NCBI GenBank assembly: GCA_963575745.1
Contig: CAUYUJ010014618.1
Span: 239,517 to 303,516, forward strand
Source: Prorocentrum cordatum
Taxonomy: Eukaryota; Sar; Dinophyceae; Prorocentrales; Prorocentraceae
Reading direction: 5' to 3'
Length of the DNA: 64,000 bases
A program made the translations under genes and the position numbers. A model generated the notes under the pieces. The model was not told where the DNA came from. It saw only the letters and a list, made by a program, of their open reading frames with translations, and did not search any database. Positions 11,103 to 21,612 of this stretch are shown here, piece after piece; the first letter of the stretch is position 1, and every line of letters starts with the position of its first letter.

Positions 11103-11357
11103 AGGCCTCCCAGATGGGGTCGGAGTAATTGGGGCCAGAGGACCGCGCCGCATCGCCGATGCATCGGCGATGCGGCTCGATGCGGAGCCCGATTTTCCGC
11201 AGGCCGACGTCGCCGGTGCTTCTCCGGTGCATCGACGATGCATCGCCGATGCACCGCCGATGCATCGCGGATACATCGCCGATGTATGGCCGATGTGTCG
11301 GCGATGCGGCGCGATCCTCCGACCCCATCTACTCCGACCCCGCCTTGGAGGCCTCCA
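11103..11357. repeat. Family G long hairpin element, copy G1
   Basis: The outer ends AGGCCTCCCAGATGGGGTCGG and CCGACCCCGCCTTGGAGGCCT are inverted repeats. The interior is filled with CATCGCCGATG-type palindromes in both orientations (11140-11310). Similar elements are at 20687-20889 and 27062-27203. The palindromes give repeated Met-His-Arg-Arg-Cys peptides in overlapping frames, which are not coding evidence. Confidence 0.7.
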
Positions 11358-11794
11358 GCATGCGGGGTACCCTTCCCCCATGCAGGTGGATCTGGGGCCC
11401 ACGCGCCAGAGCCACGTTGTCCGTGGCCCACGCTGGCGAGTGCCCGGCGGGTGCGCCGCACCCCTGCCGCTCTGCCCTCGCAGGCGATGCTCCTCGCCCC
11501 TGGGTTCCTCGGGCCGGACAAAAGGGGGGGATTGGGAAAGGGGGGATGCGAAATCTGCTGCATGCAGCTGGTTTCGGCCCCACCGAGGGGCCCATTCCTC
11601 GATGCATGGTCGCCTCCGGCGCCGGGAGGCGCCGGGAAAATCAGCTACGTGAGCTGATCCTCAAACCCCCCTTTTGCTATCCCCCCCTTTCGCCCGACCC
11701 GAGTTCCGCGCGCCGCTCTCAAGAGCCGTGCCGGCCAGCAGAGAGGACGCACCCCGCACCCCGGTGATGTCGGGGGCAACGACAGGAGGGGGCT

Positions 11795-11897
11795 AGGCAC
11801 AGGAGGCGGCACATCGACCCTCAATCGCCCACTGGTCGCCGAGTGGGACCCATAGTCCCACCCCGCCCAGGGGCCTGTCGCGGATCTATTGACGACC
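11795..11897 (+). repeat. Family K repeat, copy K1
   Basis: Shares CATCGACCCTCAATCGCCCA, GGTCGCCGA and a terminal CGATCTATTG-like block with 15150-15275 and 23585-23745. It directly precedes an F element. Confidence 0.45.
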
Positions 11898-12026
11898 TGG
11901 CATCGCTTGGACGTGTGCATTTTTTTCTCGACGAGAACCATCGAGGACCATCCTCGACCAACGAGCAAAAAAAACACACCCGAAACCGAAAAGAACACAA
12001 CAAATGGACGTCCGAGCGATGGCGAG
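11898..12026 (+). repeat. Family F inverted-repeat element, copy F2
   Basis: The ends TGGCATCGCTTGGACGTG and ACGTCCGAGCGATGGCGA are nearly perfect inverted repeats. The inner ACCATCGAGGA block is shared with the other copies. Confidence 0.7.
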
Positions 12027-12179
12027 ACGACGTATCGCCGATTCCAGGTCGAAGCATCCCCCACTAGGCCCATCCCCCCTTATCGCTGCCCCTCATGATG
12101 GGGGTCCTTCCGACTAGCCCCCCCAAGCGTGTAGACACAGGCTTGGACGAAAATGTGTGGCTTGTTCAAGAGCTCTCCA

Positions 12180-12420
12180 TCGGGGTCGTCATCCCCTCCG
12201 AAAGGCTCCACGTTTCTCCTAGGCGGCATCCTCCGTGGGCAGATCTATCTTTCGCGTGATTCTGCGACAAGGCGTGCATCCATATCCACGGCGTCTTGGA
12301 TTTCTGGGCTGCCCTCCACAGACCAGAGGCGCAGCGGATATGGCTGTAAACGCATGGCCGCCTGAGGCTGGATGCTTACCCACATCCGCTGCGCCTCGGC
12401 CTCCTGGCGCCCCCTCCTAG
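12180..12420. repeat. Family L element, copy L1
   Basis: Contains GAGGCGCAGCGGATATGG, inverted as CCACATCCGCTGCGCCTC about 45 bp later. A related pair is at 25905-25980. It is a small hairpin repeat of uncertain limits. Confidence 0.4.
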
Positions 12421-12577
12421 AACGAATTTGGGCATGCCCCTATAGAGGAGGAGTTTTCAACAGTAGTCGAACAATAGCCTGGGGACGAATTGTCGACGAT
12501 GTCTGACTTTCTGAGTTTGTTTCGATGTTTCAGTTTTCTTCCCAGATCCGCGTGTCGGAGGACATGCCCGATCTAGT
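12421..12577 (+). repeat. Family D element, copy D2
   Basis: Diverged copy: left end TTGGGCATGCCCCTA, right end TCGGAGGACATGCCCGA, similar in length to D1. Confidence 0.5.
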
Positions 12578-14060
12578 CCTGATTGGAAAGTGCCCGCCGC
12601 GGTGGACATGGGCACATGTACGTCCTGCCTGGAGCTCTGAGATCCTTCCTCACTGCGCGGTTGGCTCTCCGTCCCCTCCGTGTGGCGGCTTCCGGGGCGG
12701 CGGCCGCCCGGAGCGAAGCTGCAGCGTGCGACCCCGCCCCCCGCCGCGCGGCAGGTGCAGCGCTGCGTCCGGGGCTGGCGGTGCAGGCGGCGGCTCGGGA
12801 AGATCCGCAGCAAGGCCGCACGGGGCCGCCTGTCGTCGTCGACGCGTCGCCGATGCCTCGCCGAAGCTTCGCTGATACATCGCCTCCTCCTCGTCCTCCT
12901 CGTCATCCTCCTCCTCCTCCTCAATTCCTCCCCCTCCTCGAGAGGAAGAGCAGCCGAGAGTACCATCATACAGATCACACGCTCCGCGTCTGGGCTGGCC
13001 CCTCTCCCCTTGATCGCGGGCAGGGGCCCAGGGGCGGCCTGTAGTCAGGGGCGGCGTGAGTCGAGGGCGGCCAAGAGTCTTTGCGGTCAGCAGCGTTCGG
13101 TGTAGTTTTTGGCTGAGTTCGCAGGACAGCCTGCGGAGTTGGCCAGGCGCACGGTCTGGGTGCATGGTGTTTCGAGCTTTCGTTATTCTCTGCTTTCCTG
13201 CTTCTTCTCCTTCCAAAACAGTGCTGACAAACAACGAGGGGCGATGATTGGGGGGGGTGGACACCATGGCCAGGGCCATGCTATCCCCCTGGAATTCGTT
13301 GCCCCCTCTTCTCTTTCGGTACGTCCCTTGGTCCTTCCCCCCCCCGGGCCATGATTGGTGAGCCCCCCTCTCGGACACCCCTCCTTGGCCGCCCCCGAGT
13401 TTGAGGGGGATATGCGCGGGGGATGGGCTCCAGGTGTTCGCATGCTTTTTGTCTGTATTCGTCGGCTTCCAGCCTCGGGGTACCTTTTAACGGCGGCGCC
13501 TCGGCAGGAGCGTTCTGGGGATGCCCTGATCGTTCGGAGCCGCCGCCAGGGAGCCGAGTTATTAGCCGAAAGCCAAAGGGGGCGACATTGAGGGGACAGG
13601 CTTAGGTGATGAACAAACAAACCGACGCGCGAACATGAAGGGTGATGCCCACGAGGAAATCTGGGAGATGTGGGAGGCAGCAGGGGAAGCTGGAAGTCCT
13701 GGAGAGATGGAGCCATCTTGAGAATCCTGGAGCTCGCGCCGACTTGCGCGTGTCTGCCTGGGCCCCCTCCTCGGGCGCGGACGCCTCGACCTCGAACCGC
13801 CCACCCGTTGCCGACATGGGCCCGGCAGCCCGCCCCGCCCGGGCACGCGCGGCTCGCCGGCGGGGGCACGTCGCCGATCTATTGGCGACGCACCGCTGGC
13901 TCCCGGTCGATGCTGCCCCGTCCGGGCCAGATCCCCCCCAACTCGGAGGTGGATGGACCTCCTGCCCTGACGCGTCGACCGGCGAATTGGCCGCCCTCGG
14001 TTCGCGAGAGGGCGTCGCGACCGGCCTTCCTGCGGGTCCAGGTCCGGCGGGTTCGGTCCT
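12578..14060. other. GC-rich stretch without a supported gene
   Basis: Contains a CTC/TCC-rich tract (12885-12945) and a palindromic ATCTATTGGCGACG block near 13877 resembling family K. No frame has recognisable protein features. Confidence 0.5.
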
Positions 14061-14251
14061 GGGCCGTTTTCGCTAGAGGGTGGTTTACAGTCGGGGCCCT
14101 GAAGAAGGAACCCTCTTCGTTGGGGAGGGGCTCCGCGTGTTTTCCATGGGACGTCGAAGCTCAACTTATGGAAAATAGGGGCCTCGTTCCTTATTTAGGG
14201 TTCCTTAGGTCAACGCCCCGACTGTGGGCCGTTTTCGCTGGAGGGTGGTTT
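14061..14251. repeat. Family C element (C1) with 26-bp flanking direct repeats
   Basis: The element itself is 14087-14225, starting ACAGTCGGGGC and ending GCCCCGACTGT (terminal inverted repeats). It is flanked by direct repeats at 14061-14086 and 14226-14251 that match at 25 of 26 positions. Relatives at 25119 and 26866 lack such flanks. Confidence 0.75.
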
Positions 14252-14283
14252 ACGACATGGAGGTCTGTCCACCGCCGACCAGC

Positions 14284-14351
14284 GCTGCCCCCCTCCTCCT
14301 CCTCCTCCTCCTCCTCCTCCTCCTCCTCCTCCTCCTCCTCCTCCTCCTCCT
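14284..14351. repeat. (CTC)n microsatellite
   Basis: About 22 CTC triplets in an uninterrupted run. Confidence 0.95.
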
Positions 14352-14510
14352 ACGACCGTCGGCGGCGCGCCGAGGTCCTCACACGGCGGCGGGGCTTTTC
14401 GGGGGCCGCGGGCCCACAAAGGAGCCCTCGGTGGCCTCGGAGAGGGCCCGGTGAGCTTCTCGGGAGGCAGGCCGGAGGCCTCCTGGCGCCAACATCGCAG
14501 AGAGGATCTT

Positions 14511-14738
14511 CAGAGCCCCGAATCATCAGGGGTAGCTCGGGTCAGGGCCCAACTCGGGTTCGCTTTTCGGGATTCCGAACCCGAGTTGCCCCGGGCCCGA
14601 GTTACCCCGGATAATTCGGGCGTCCAGAGCCCCAAATCATCAGGGGTAACTCGGGTCAGGGCTAACTCGGGTTCGTTTTTCGGGAATCCAAACCCGCGTT
14701 ACCCCGGACCCGAGTTACCCCGTATATTTCGGGGCCCA
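14511..14738. repeat. Two-copy 114-bp tandem repeat with internal palindrome
   Basis: CAGAGCCCC at 14511 and again at 14625 begins two similar units. Each holds the self-complementary words GGGTAACTCGGGTC and GACCCGAGTTACCCC (with small changes), so each unit can fold into a hairpin. Confidence 0.7.
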
Positions 14739-15149
14739 AGATTTCGCTCGTAAAAGGACTGGATGGGCCCGGAGTGTCCTGGAGAATGTCGTTCTGGATT
14801 TCGAGGTGCATTTCGTGCGAGGTTTTTGTTGGCCAGGAATGAAGACGAAAATAATCCAAGCGAAATTCACTTCGTTTTTCACTCGCCTTTTCGACGTTCG
14901 GCACTGGCAGAAATCCACGCAAAAATCCGCTGCAGCACGTCTGCAAAGTCGGTGCAGCGAGAGGCCGCCTGTGAACAGTGAAAAACCGACCCCGGCGCCC
15001 ACTGCCAGCTGCAGCAAGGGGGGGGGGGGGGCGCGCGCGGGGTCTGGTTGGTCCAAAGTTCCTCATGCGGGGGGCGGGGGGCGGTTTTCATGCGTTCAGT
15101 CTGAGCCATCTTTCAGGGGCAGCGATAGCGGGGAATAAGCACAGGGGGG

Positions 15150-15275
15150 GCCGCATCTCCACCCAATCGCCTATTGGTCGCCGATAGCGGCCCGAGATAG
15201 CCCCAACCTGCACAGCAGCACGCGCATCCACGATCGGGGGCCCGTCGCCGATCTATCGGCGATGCATCGCCGATC
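15150..15275. repeat. Family K repeat, copy K2
   Basis: Has CACCCAATCGCCTATTGGTC, TCGCCGATCTATCGGCGATG and further CATCGCCGAT words; hairpin-forming and related to K1 and 23585-23745. Confidence 0.5.
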
Positions 15276-15599
15276 CCTTTTGCAGGCTTGCGCCGCATCC
15301 GCCGACCCCTTTGAATCGTCGCGTGCCTCGCGATTCACGCAGAGTCGGGGAGAGGGGGCGCCACTGTGACCCAGCTTTGGAGACTCGCTGCGGGGCCGCC
15401 CGGGCACCACTCTGGGGCCTCGCAGGGGCCTCACAGGGGCGCCTACCGGCGGCCTCGGAGGTCCTTTCGCGGCGAGGAGGTCGAAGAGTCCGTTCGCGTG
15501 TTCCCCCGTTGAGGGCTCTGCGATGGCAATCGCGGGGACCTCCTGGGCCGTCCTGGAGGCGTCTTGGGCCGCTTCGGGATCCTCTTGGGCCGTCGGGGG

Positions 15600-15765
15600 G
15601 CCCCTGCTGGCAAGAGCCAGCAAGACAGTACAGGAGGATCCCGGGAGCTGCCACCGACAATTCCCATCATCCGAGGGTCGGACGGGGCCAGGACGAGGAT
15701 AGATTTGTTCCAGAGCGTTCCTGATCGTTCTCAGAGCGCTCTGGAACGCTCTGAGAAGGCCGCGG
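15600..15765. repeat. Family I fragment and a GTTCCAGAGCG palindrome
   Basis: 15605-15655 matches the right part of family I (GCAAGAGCCAGCAAGA ... GAGCTGCCACCG). At 15705-15760, GTTCCAGAGCGTTC ... GCGCTCTGGAACGC forms an inverted repeat that recurs at 51222-51263. Confidence 0.5.
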
Positions 15766-15939
15766 CGCCCGAGACATCCTCCAGAACCGCCGGATCTCAG
15801 AGATTCTCTATGTATCCCCACCCAGTTTTATCCTCGTCCTGGCTTCGTCCTAGGGGGCACGACATGCTCGACTCTGGAGCTCCAGCAGTTCTTCTTGACA
15901 ACGGCGCGAAGAGCTCTACAGCAGGGCTCGTTTCGACTC

Positions 15940-16130
15940 CTCTGATTTGATTCGATTCGATTTCGATGGCTTCCGATTCCGATTCGATTCGATTTGGGAT
16001 TTCGATTTGGTCCACGATTCCTTAATAGATGCCCACCAGCCCGCCGATTTCCGCCGATCCGATTAAGTTCGATCGCCGATCTGATTCGATTGTTGGTTCG
16101 ATTCTTCGAGTAGAGGTTCGACTGCAGAAT
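15940..16130. repeat. GATTCGATTTCG low-complexity repeat
   Basis: Irregular reiteration of GATTCGATT/CCGATT words. The same word family recurs at 51010-51200 and 57600-57790. Confidence 0.6.
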
Positions 16131-16849
16131 TGATTCACCCCCAAACCAGTTTTCTCGTCGAATATACGGTGATGTTTGAAATCCCACGTGAATTCACGAA
16201 AGTTCTACGCGTGTTCGTCGTAGATTCGACGGGGGAAGTCCATTCGGGGGCAACTCGATTCTGCAGTCGACCTCCCACTCGAATTCTAAACTCTCCTGCC
16301 ACAGGCTCCAGAGGTGTGCGTCGTCGTCGCTCTCCGCCCACGGCCTCGCGGGCCGGGCCCCCGGGCCGCGGCTCCACGGATCGCATGCGCGGGGGGGGGG
16401 GGTGCAGCGCAGACGGGGCTCTGCCAGAGCGGCCAGATCCTGCAGGCGCCGGCAGACCGACGAAGAACACACTCCAGTATCGTTTCACCGATCCCCATCG
16501 AAGAACAACACGAAGAACAACACACGAAGAACAACCCTCATCCCCATCCCCACCATCTCCTCCCCCCAGTTCGGGATGTACCCTTCGAAATCTGACCGAA
16601 ACTGCCCATCTCCCCATCTAGGGGGGTAAACCGGCCAGTGGGGCCCAGGCCCCGCGAGTGGGGATGGGGATTGGGTAAACGATGCTCAGAACTGCATAAA
16701 ATGAGCCGTTCGAAGGACCCAACCAGTACCGCAGTTGTGGGTACCGCAGTTGTGGGTATTGCCTTCAGTGGAGCTCCCTAATGGGGCCACGAAACGCTGT
16801 ACTGGGTGGGGATGCGAATCCGGCAAAATCTTGCAAATCGACGAACGGC
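16131..16849. other. Non-coding stretch
   Basis: Includes GAAGAACAACAC repeats (16498-16545) and a short direct repeat GTACCGCAGTTGTGGGTA at 16730-16758. No gene or RNA is recognised. Confidence 0.4.
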
Positions 16850-17027
16850 AGGCTGCATAAACATACATTGTCGGAGCTCCGCGCGGATTTCTTGGATCGG
16901 CGCTGGCGGCGCGTCCGCGCCGTCCGTGGCGCGTTCCCCGCGCCAGGCAGGGGGGGCCCAGAGCCGATCCAAGAAGTCCGCGCGGACCTCCGAAAGTTTA
17001 TATCTCTGCTGCTTCATTATCTTCCAG
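16850..17027 (+). repeat. Family B introner-like element, copy B1
   Basis: Left arm TCCGCGCGGATTTCTTGG (from 16879) and right arm CCAAGAAGTCCGCGCGGA (to about 16987) form a long hairpin. The right side continues into a pyrimidine-rich tract ending TCTTCCAG at 17027, a classic 3' splice site. The same arrangement occurs at 27895-28057. No flanking exon is recognised here, so this may be an unexpressed copy or an intron of a decayed gene. Confidence 0.65.
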
Positions 17028-17091
17028 CAAAGCCCGATCTTGGGTGACCCAAACTTGGGGGTCATTTGCGTCCCACGAGGTGGCCGTACGT

Positions 17092-17262
17092 ACAGTGGAG
17101 CCCCATGCCAAGAAACACCCTTCCAGGGGGCCCTCGGTTTCCTTGGGTTTCGATGGTTTTGCTAAGGAAAGCGTGGCGTTCCCACACCAGAAAGTAGTGG
17201 ACGTCCTGGGGTCTCGAGGATGGGCTTCTTGTAGAAGGTTTCTTGTGGTCGGGCTCCTACAA
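17092..17262 (+). repeat. Family A element, copy A2
   Basis: Starts ACAGTGGAGCCCCATGCC and ends GGTCGGGCTCCTAC; the core is as in the other copies. Confidence 0.7.
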
Positions 17263-17714
17263 CTTGCAGAGTTCGCTAGATTGGTGCTGAGCCAGTCGAA
17301 CCCACGCCCGAACGGATGCGGGCCGTCTTTATTCGCGTGGGCCTCGCGCGAAGCGTTCTTCACCGCGAGCCGCGCGGCCACGACGCCGCGCCCCAGAGTT
17401 CCCGCTGCGAGGGCGTGGGCCTGGACCGGCCCGCCCGCTCGTGAGAATCCGCCCTCTGGCGCAGGCCTCGCTGGCTCAGGCGGGCGCCGCTGGCCACGTC
17501 AATGTAGTGCAGGGACACCCGCGGCCGCCGCGCTCTAGATGCGCAGTGGCGTGCCCGCTGCATGACCTTGGGCGGCGACGCGGGGCACGAGCCCCTCCTC
17601 CCCGCGGCGCCCGCGCGCGGCTATGGCGCGGCGCAGCCCGTCGACGGGGAAGCGGCGCGGGAGGCGGGCGCGCAGAAGGAGGCTGTTTCTCCCAGAACAG
17701 GAGAATGGAAGGAA
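17263..17714. other. GC-rich stretch without a supported gene
   Basis: Open frames exist on both strands (for example around 17400-17560) but show no domain, and neither strand stands out. Confidence 0.4.
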
Positions 17715-17840
17715 GAGAAGGATGAGGAGGAGGAGGAGGAGGAGGAGGAGGAGGAGCATGAGTAGGAGCAGGAGGAGGAGGAGGAGGATGAGAAGGAGGA
17801 GGGGTTGGAGGAGCAGGAGAAGGAGGAGGAGGAGGATAAT
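17715..17840. repeat. (GAG)n microsatellite
   Basis: GGAGGA-rich purine tract with a few AT interruptions. Confidence 0.9.
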
Positions 17841-17950
17841 GAGGGTGTACCGATACCGTTATTCTTCCCTCGTCGCCACCGCCAGTCGCTGCGAAATCCT
17901 GGCCAGAAAGCACCCAGGGAGGTGTCCAGGGAATAGCGGTCTCAGTGCCT
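17841..17950 (+). repeat. Family E element, copy E2
   Basis: Diverged copy with GTACCGATACCGTTATTC on the left and GGAATAGCGGTCTCAGTGCC on the right. Confidence 0.5.
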
Positions 17951-19494
17951 GTTGGTTTCCCGATTTACGCGGTGCCTGGTTCATGTCATCTACACTTCTT
18001 GTCCACCACCTCGTGGCGAATGGTTGCCCAACGCACAGTGTATATATGCCCGGCCATACAATCATACAGCATACGTTGTTTTGTTGCGTTTCTACGAAAC
18101 TTTTTGGGACAGGGCCCAGACAACGTGTCTCTGCGAATCTCTATGTATACTGAGGTGTCTGGGCAGTGCTCCATGGGGCTAGGCGATAAAAAGTTTGAAT
18201 CGGGTATGTTACGCGTAGTTCCCATTGTTAATCTCCTAGCGATGGTGAGACCGCGTGGTGGTGGAGGGAGCCGGTAACGTCACGTCCACGTCGGATCCCT
18301 GGGAGCGCGCCGCAGATGAGCGAGGCGTCATGATAAGAGCGATATGTACGAAGGTCTCACCAGACGGGGTATGGCGTGGGTTCCCTAGGCGAGGGCCTCT
18401 GGGCGCGCTGGAAGTATTGGAACGTGTCCTAAGGAAGAGGTGATTACCATGGCATTGTTCTCGTCTTGTCGGAAGCGCCTGGGCAGGGCGGGCCGGGGTG
18501 TGGTGTTTGGTCCCTCGTAGCCTCGGCCCTCGGAGGGCGCGTGCACCATGCCTGGGCCAAGGGTGGCCCTGGCAGGGCGCGGGTGGAGACAGCCTGCACT
18601 TCTGGCGACTTGCTCTTTTGAATCGAGGCTCGAGGTTTGGAGTTTTCGGTTTCTTTCCCCCTTCCTGGGCCTCTGGGAGAGATTTCGTCGCCCCTTTGTT
18701 GTCCAGGGCCACAGCGCAGTCTGAAAGGGGCCAGGCCGGCTTTCGAGCGAGGGATGCCCAGAGCCCTGGGCCAAGGGATCGATTCTTCCTCGCTTCGGTT
18801 TTTTTCTCATTCAGCTTCGGCCCCCGGACCCCCAGGGCCATCAAAATCCGATCCCGCGATGAGAGACTGCCCTTAAAATGAGGGCTTGGGAGCCCCGGAT
18901 TCTAACGTCGGAGGGGCTCGAACGTTTACACCACGTCGATTTTCTCGGCTCAGGAGTTTGGAGCATGGGCGCTCCAGTTTCCGTTGTGACGCCGCTTGTG
19001 CACCGGACTCCGCGGCTCACCCACTGCACGGCGCACACGTCGAGCCCCCTCTCCCCGAGAAGCAAAACGCAAGAGGTCTGGATAGCCGAAGAATCGGACA
19101 CATCAGAGAGGCAAGATATCACCGCAGGGGCACGTCCCAAGTTCCGCAAGAGTCCACAATGTTCCACGCAGGCTGTAGAAATGGGGTGGCGCTAGACAGC
19201 TCTGAACTTTTGGCACGCACCCTCAGCCAGAAAGAGCTCCGCAGACGGCGCGAGGGCTCCTGAGAAATCCCGCCGCCTCCCGAGAAGGCCTCCTCCTTCT
19301 CGCTCCCCCCGCTCGCTCGCCGCCGAATCTCGCCCTGGTCGAACAGATCGTCAGAAACCTCCGCAGGGCCGCCGGGATTTCGTTGGCTCTGCGCCGTGCC
19401 CCTGCGTTGCCCCCCCTCCCCCCTTGCAGTGAGGCCCCGCCCCCTGGCGGGCCTCCGGGGGAGTCGACGCTCGTGCAGCCTCGCCTTCCAGGAA
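17951..19494. other. Stretch without a supported gene
   Basis: GGGCCCAGACAACGTGTC and GAGGTGTCTGGGC (18113-18170) form an inverted repeat. Otherwise no repeat family or gene is recognised. Confidence 0.4.
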
Positions 19495-19549
19495 CGCCGA
19501 CGACGACGACGACGAGGACGACGAGGAAGACAAGGACGACGACGACGAG

Positions 19550-19587
<38 letters not shown>

Positions 19588-19605
19588 AGACGAGCAGCAG
19601 GCGAC
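19495..19605. repeat. (GAC)n microsatellite
   Basis: GAC and GAG triplets over about 110 bp. Confidence 0.9.
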
Positions 19606-19660
19606 GCGGTGCCACGGGGCTCGCCTCCTCGAGGAGCCGGGCCCGCCGGAGCAGGCCACG

Positions 19661-19848
19661 ATGCAGAGGGGGCCCATGCCAAGAAGCACCCTGCGTGCCT
19701 TCAGGGGGCCCGGGGTTTCTTGGGTCTCGATGGCGCTGCTGTGGAAGGCGCGACGTTCCCACACCAAACGTCAAGGGACGCCCTGGGGCCTCAGGGTTGG
19801 GTTTCTTGTGGGTGGCGTCTGGTGGTCGGGACCCTACTCTGCGGCATC
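19661..19848 (+). repeat. Family A element, copy A3
   Basis: Core CCATGCCAAGAAGCACCC and right part GGGTTGGGTTTCTTGTGG; the terminal bases are diverged. Confidence 0.65.
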
Positions 19849-19995
19849 GTGGATTTGCGACGGGTCCCGTTTCCATGCGTACTCGGCCCGCTCCGTCACC
19901 AAACCGGGCGGCATGGGCGCAATATTTCGGGACGCCTTCCCCGATCCGTGGATCTGGTGGCCATGCGCCAGAGCCGCGGAAGCCAACTCGTGTCA
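19849..19995 (+). repeat. Family N repeat, copy N2
   Basis: Undivided counterpart of N1: TTGCGACGGGTCCCGTTTCC, CGCTCCGTCACC, then GATCTGGTGGCC and CGCCAGAGCCGCG without the family G insertion. Confidence 0.45.
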
Positions 19996-20686
19996 GTGTG
20001 CTCCTGACGGGGGTGTCGCCGGACGCAGAGACAACCGCCTTTGGTGCAGGGAGATCGCTAGAGGTACAACCACGGAAGGACCCAAGAAACAGCGATCCCC
20101 TTCCGAACCCAAGCTTCTGCAGCCCCGTCTTCTTCCAGGGTCGGGAGCAGGAAGCGCACCACCGCCACCACCTGGAAGAATCCAGAATAAGCTGGTGTGC
20201 GGGATGCAGGTGCGCTCGATGTCCCGCGAGAGAGCCCGAAACGAAATACACCGCAACCACCCTTGACCACCCTCTGCCTCCATCCGCCAGGTGGTGGTGG
20301 TAGTGGTGGGGCGTTTCCTTTTCTCTAATCAGAGAGGGGCCTGGTGAGCTCCGCCCTGGTCCCAGAGCCCCGACGCCGTGAAAAGGACGCGGCCGCAGCT
20401 TCCGATCTCCACCTTTTGATGATTGCGCGCTCGTTCGGGCTGGGCCTTCGTGAACAAGCAAATCACGGCCTCTGGTGCGCTGGTGCGCCTCCCTCTCCCT
20501 ACAGAGGCGCCGCAGGCCGCGGAGGCGAGCGTCCCCCTCCGGGCCGGCTCTGCCCCCGTCAACCCGGCCGCGGACGCGGCTGGGCCGTCGGCTGGCGGCG
20601 CGAGCGCCGCGGCGCGCCGGGCTCAGTCCGCGGTCCTGCTGCGGAGCCCCCGGGTTCTCAGGTGCCGCGTGGGGCGCGCTTGTTCC

Positions 20687-20889
20687 AGGCCTCCGAGACG
20701 GGGTCGGAGGAGGTGGGGTCGGGAGATCGCGACGCAGGTAATGCGGCGCGATGTGGAGCCCGACTTCCTCCATGCCGACATCGCCGATGCATTGCCGACG
20801 CCGTGGCATCGCCGATGCATCGCCGATGCTTTGGCGATGTGGCGCGATCCTCTGACCCCATCTACTCGGACCCCATCTAGAGGGCCTCT
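20687..20889. repeat. Family G hairpin element, copy G2
   Basis: AGGCCTCCGAGACGGGGTCGG on the left and CCCCATCTAGAGGGCCTC on the right, with CATCGCCGATG palindromes between. A GGCCAGAGCCACG block like that of family N follows. Confidence 0.65.
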
Positions 20890-20952
20890 ACCTGTGCACC
20901 GCCGCGGGCCCCCTGGCCAGAGCCACGCCTTTGGCCTGGGAAAGGAGGGAGA

Positions 20953-21073
20953 AGGTGGCGATGTCGCTACCCTGGCCTTTGTTCGCCCTGTTGGGCCTGT
21001 TGGGAGGCCATCTTCGCCACCACTCGATGCGCTTCGAGATCCTGGTCAGATCCGGGGAGTGGCGATATGTACC
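20953..21073 (+). repeat. Family E element, copy E3
   Basis: AGGTGGCGATGTCGCTACCC to GGGGAGTGGCGATATGTACC; its right end overlaps the left end of A4. Confidence 0.6.
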
Positions 21074-21251
21074 GTGGAGACCCATGCCAAGAAACACCCT
21101 GCTTGCCTCCAGGGTGCACTGGGTTTCTTGGGTTTCGATCGTTTCCTCTATGGAAAGCGTGACGATCCCACACCAAAAATCAATGGACGTCCTTAGGTCT
21201 CAGGCTTGGGTTTCTTGTGGAAGGTTTCTTGTGGACTGGCCTCCGCTGCAT
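21069..21251 (+). repeat. Family A element, copy A4
   Basis: GTACCGTGGAGACCCATGCC to GGACTGGCCTCCGCTGCA, a well-preserved core. Confidence 0.7.
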
Positions 21252-21417
21252 CGTTTTTTTCCCCAAGGTCAGGGCCACCCTGGGCCCAGGAGGCCGTGTG
21301 ATCATGGGAGGGACTCGGTAGCAAACCGTGGGAGTTTTGTATAGCTCCCCGCAGTCGCGGACGTCTGCGGTCTGCGAAAGCGCACCGCCGCAGGCACCGA
21401 TTTTTTCGTTAAAGCAA

Positions 21418-21612
21418 TGTGGGTGGGTCGCGGGCCGGGTCGCGGGTTGGTCGCGGGTGGGTCGCGGGTGGGTCGCGGGTGGGTCGCGGGCGGGTCGTGG
21501 GTTGGGTCGCGGGTGGGCCGCGGGTGGGTCGCGGGTGGGGTGGGTCGCGGGTGGGTCGCGGGCGGGTCGCGGGGTGGGTTGGGGGTGGGTCGGGGGCCGG
21601 GTCGCGGGGGGG
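21418..21612. repeat. GC-rich minisatellite, about 10-bp unit
   Basis: Tandem GGTCGCGGGT units with small variation over about 195 bp. The G-runs are regularly spaced, so non-B structure is likely. Confidence 0.9.

Noticed and set aside
11140-11310. Met-His-Arg-Arg-Cys peptide repeats as a protein family
   Set aside because: They come from the CATCGCCGATG palindromes and occur in both strands.
19223-20809. 528-codon minus-strand open frame
   Set aside because: It runs through a GAC microsatellite and copies of families A, N and G; the peptide is the shadow of repeats.
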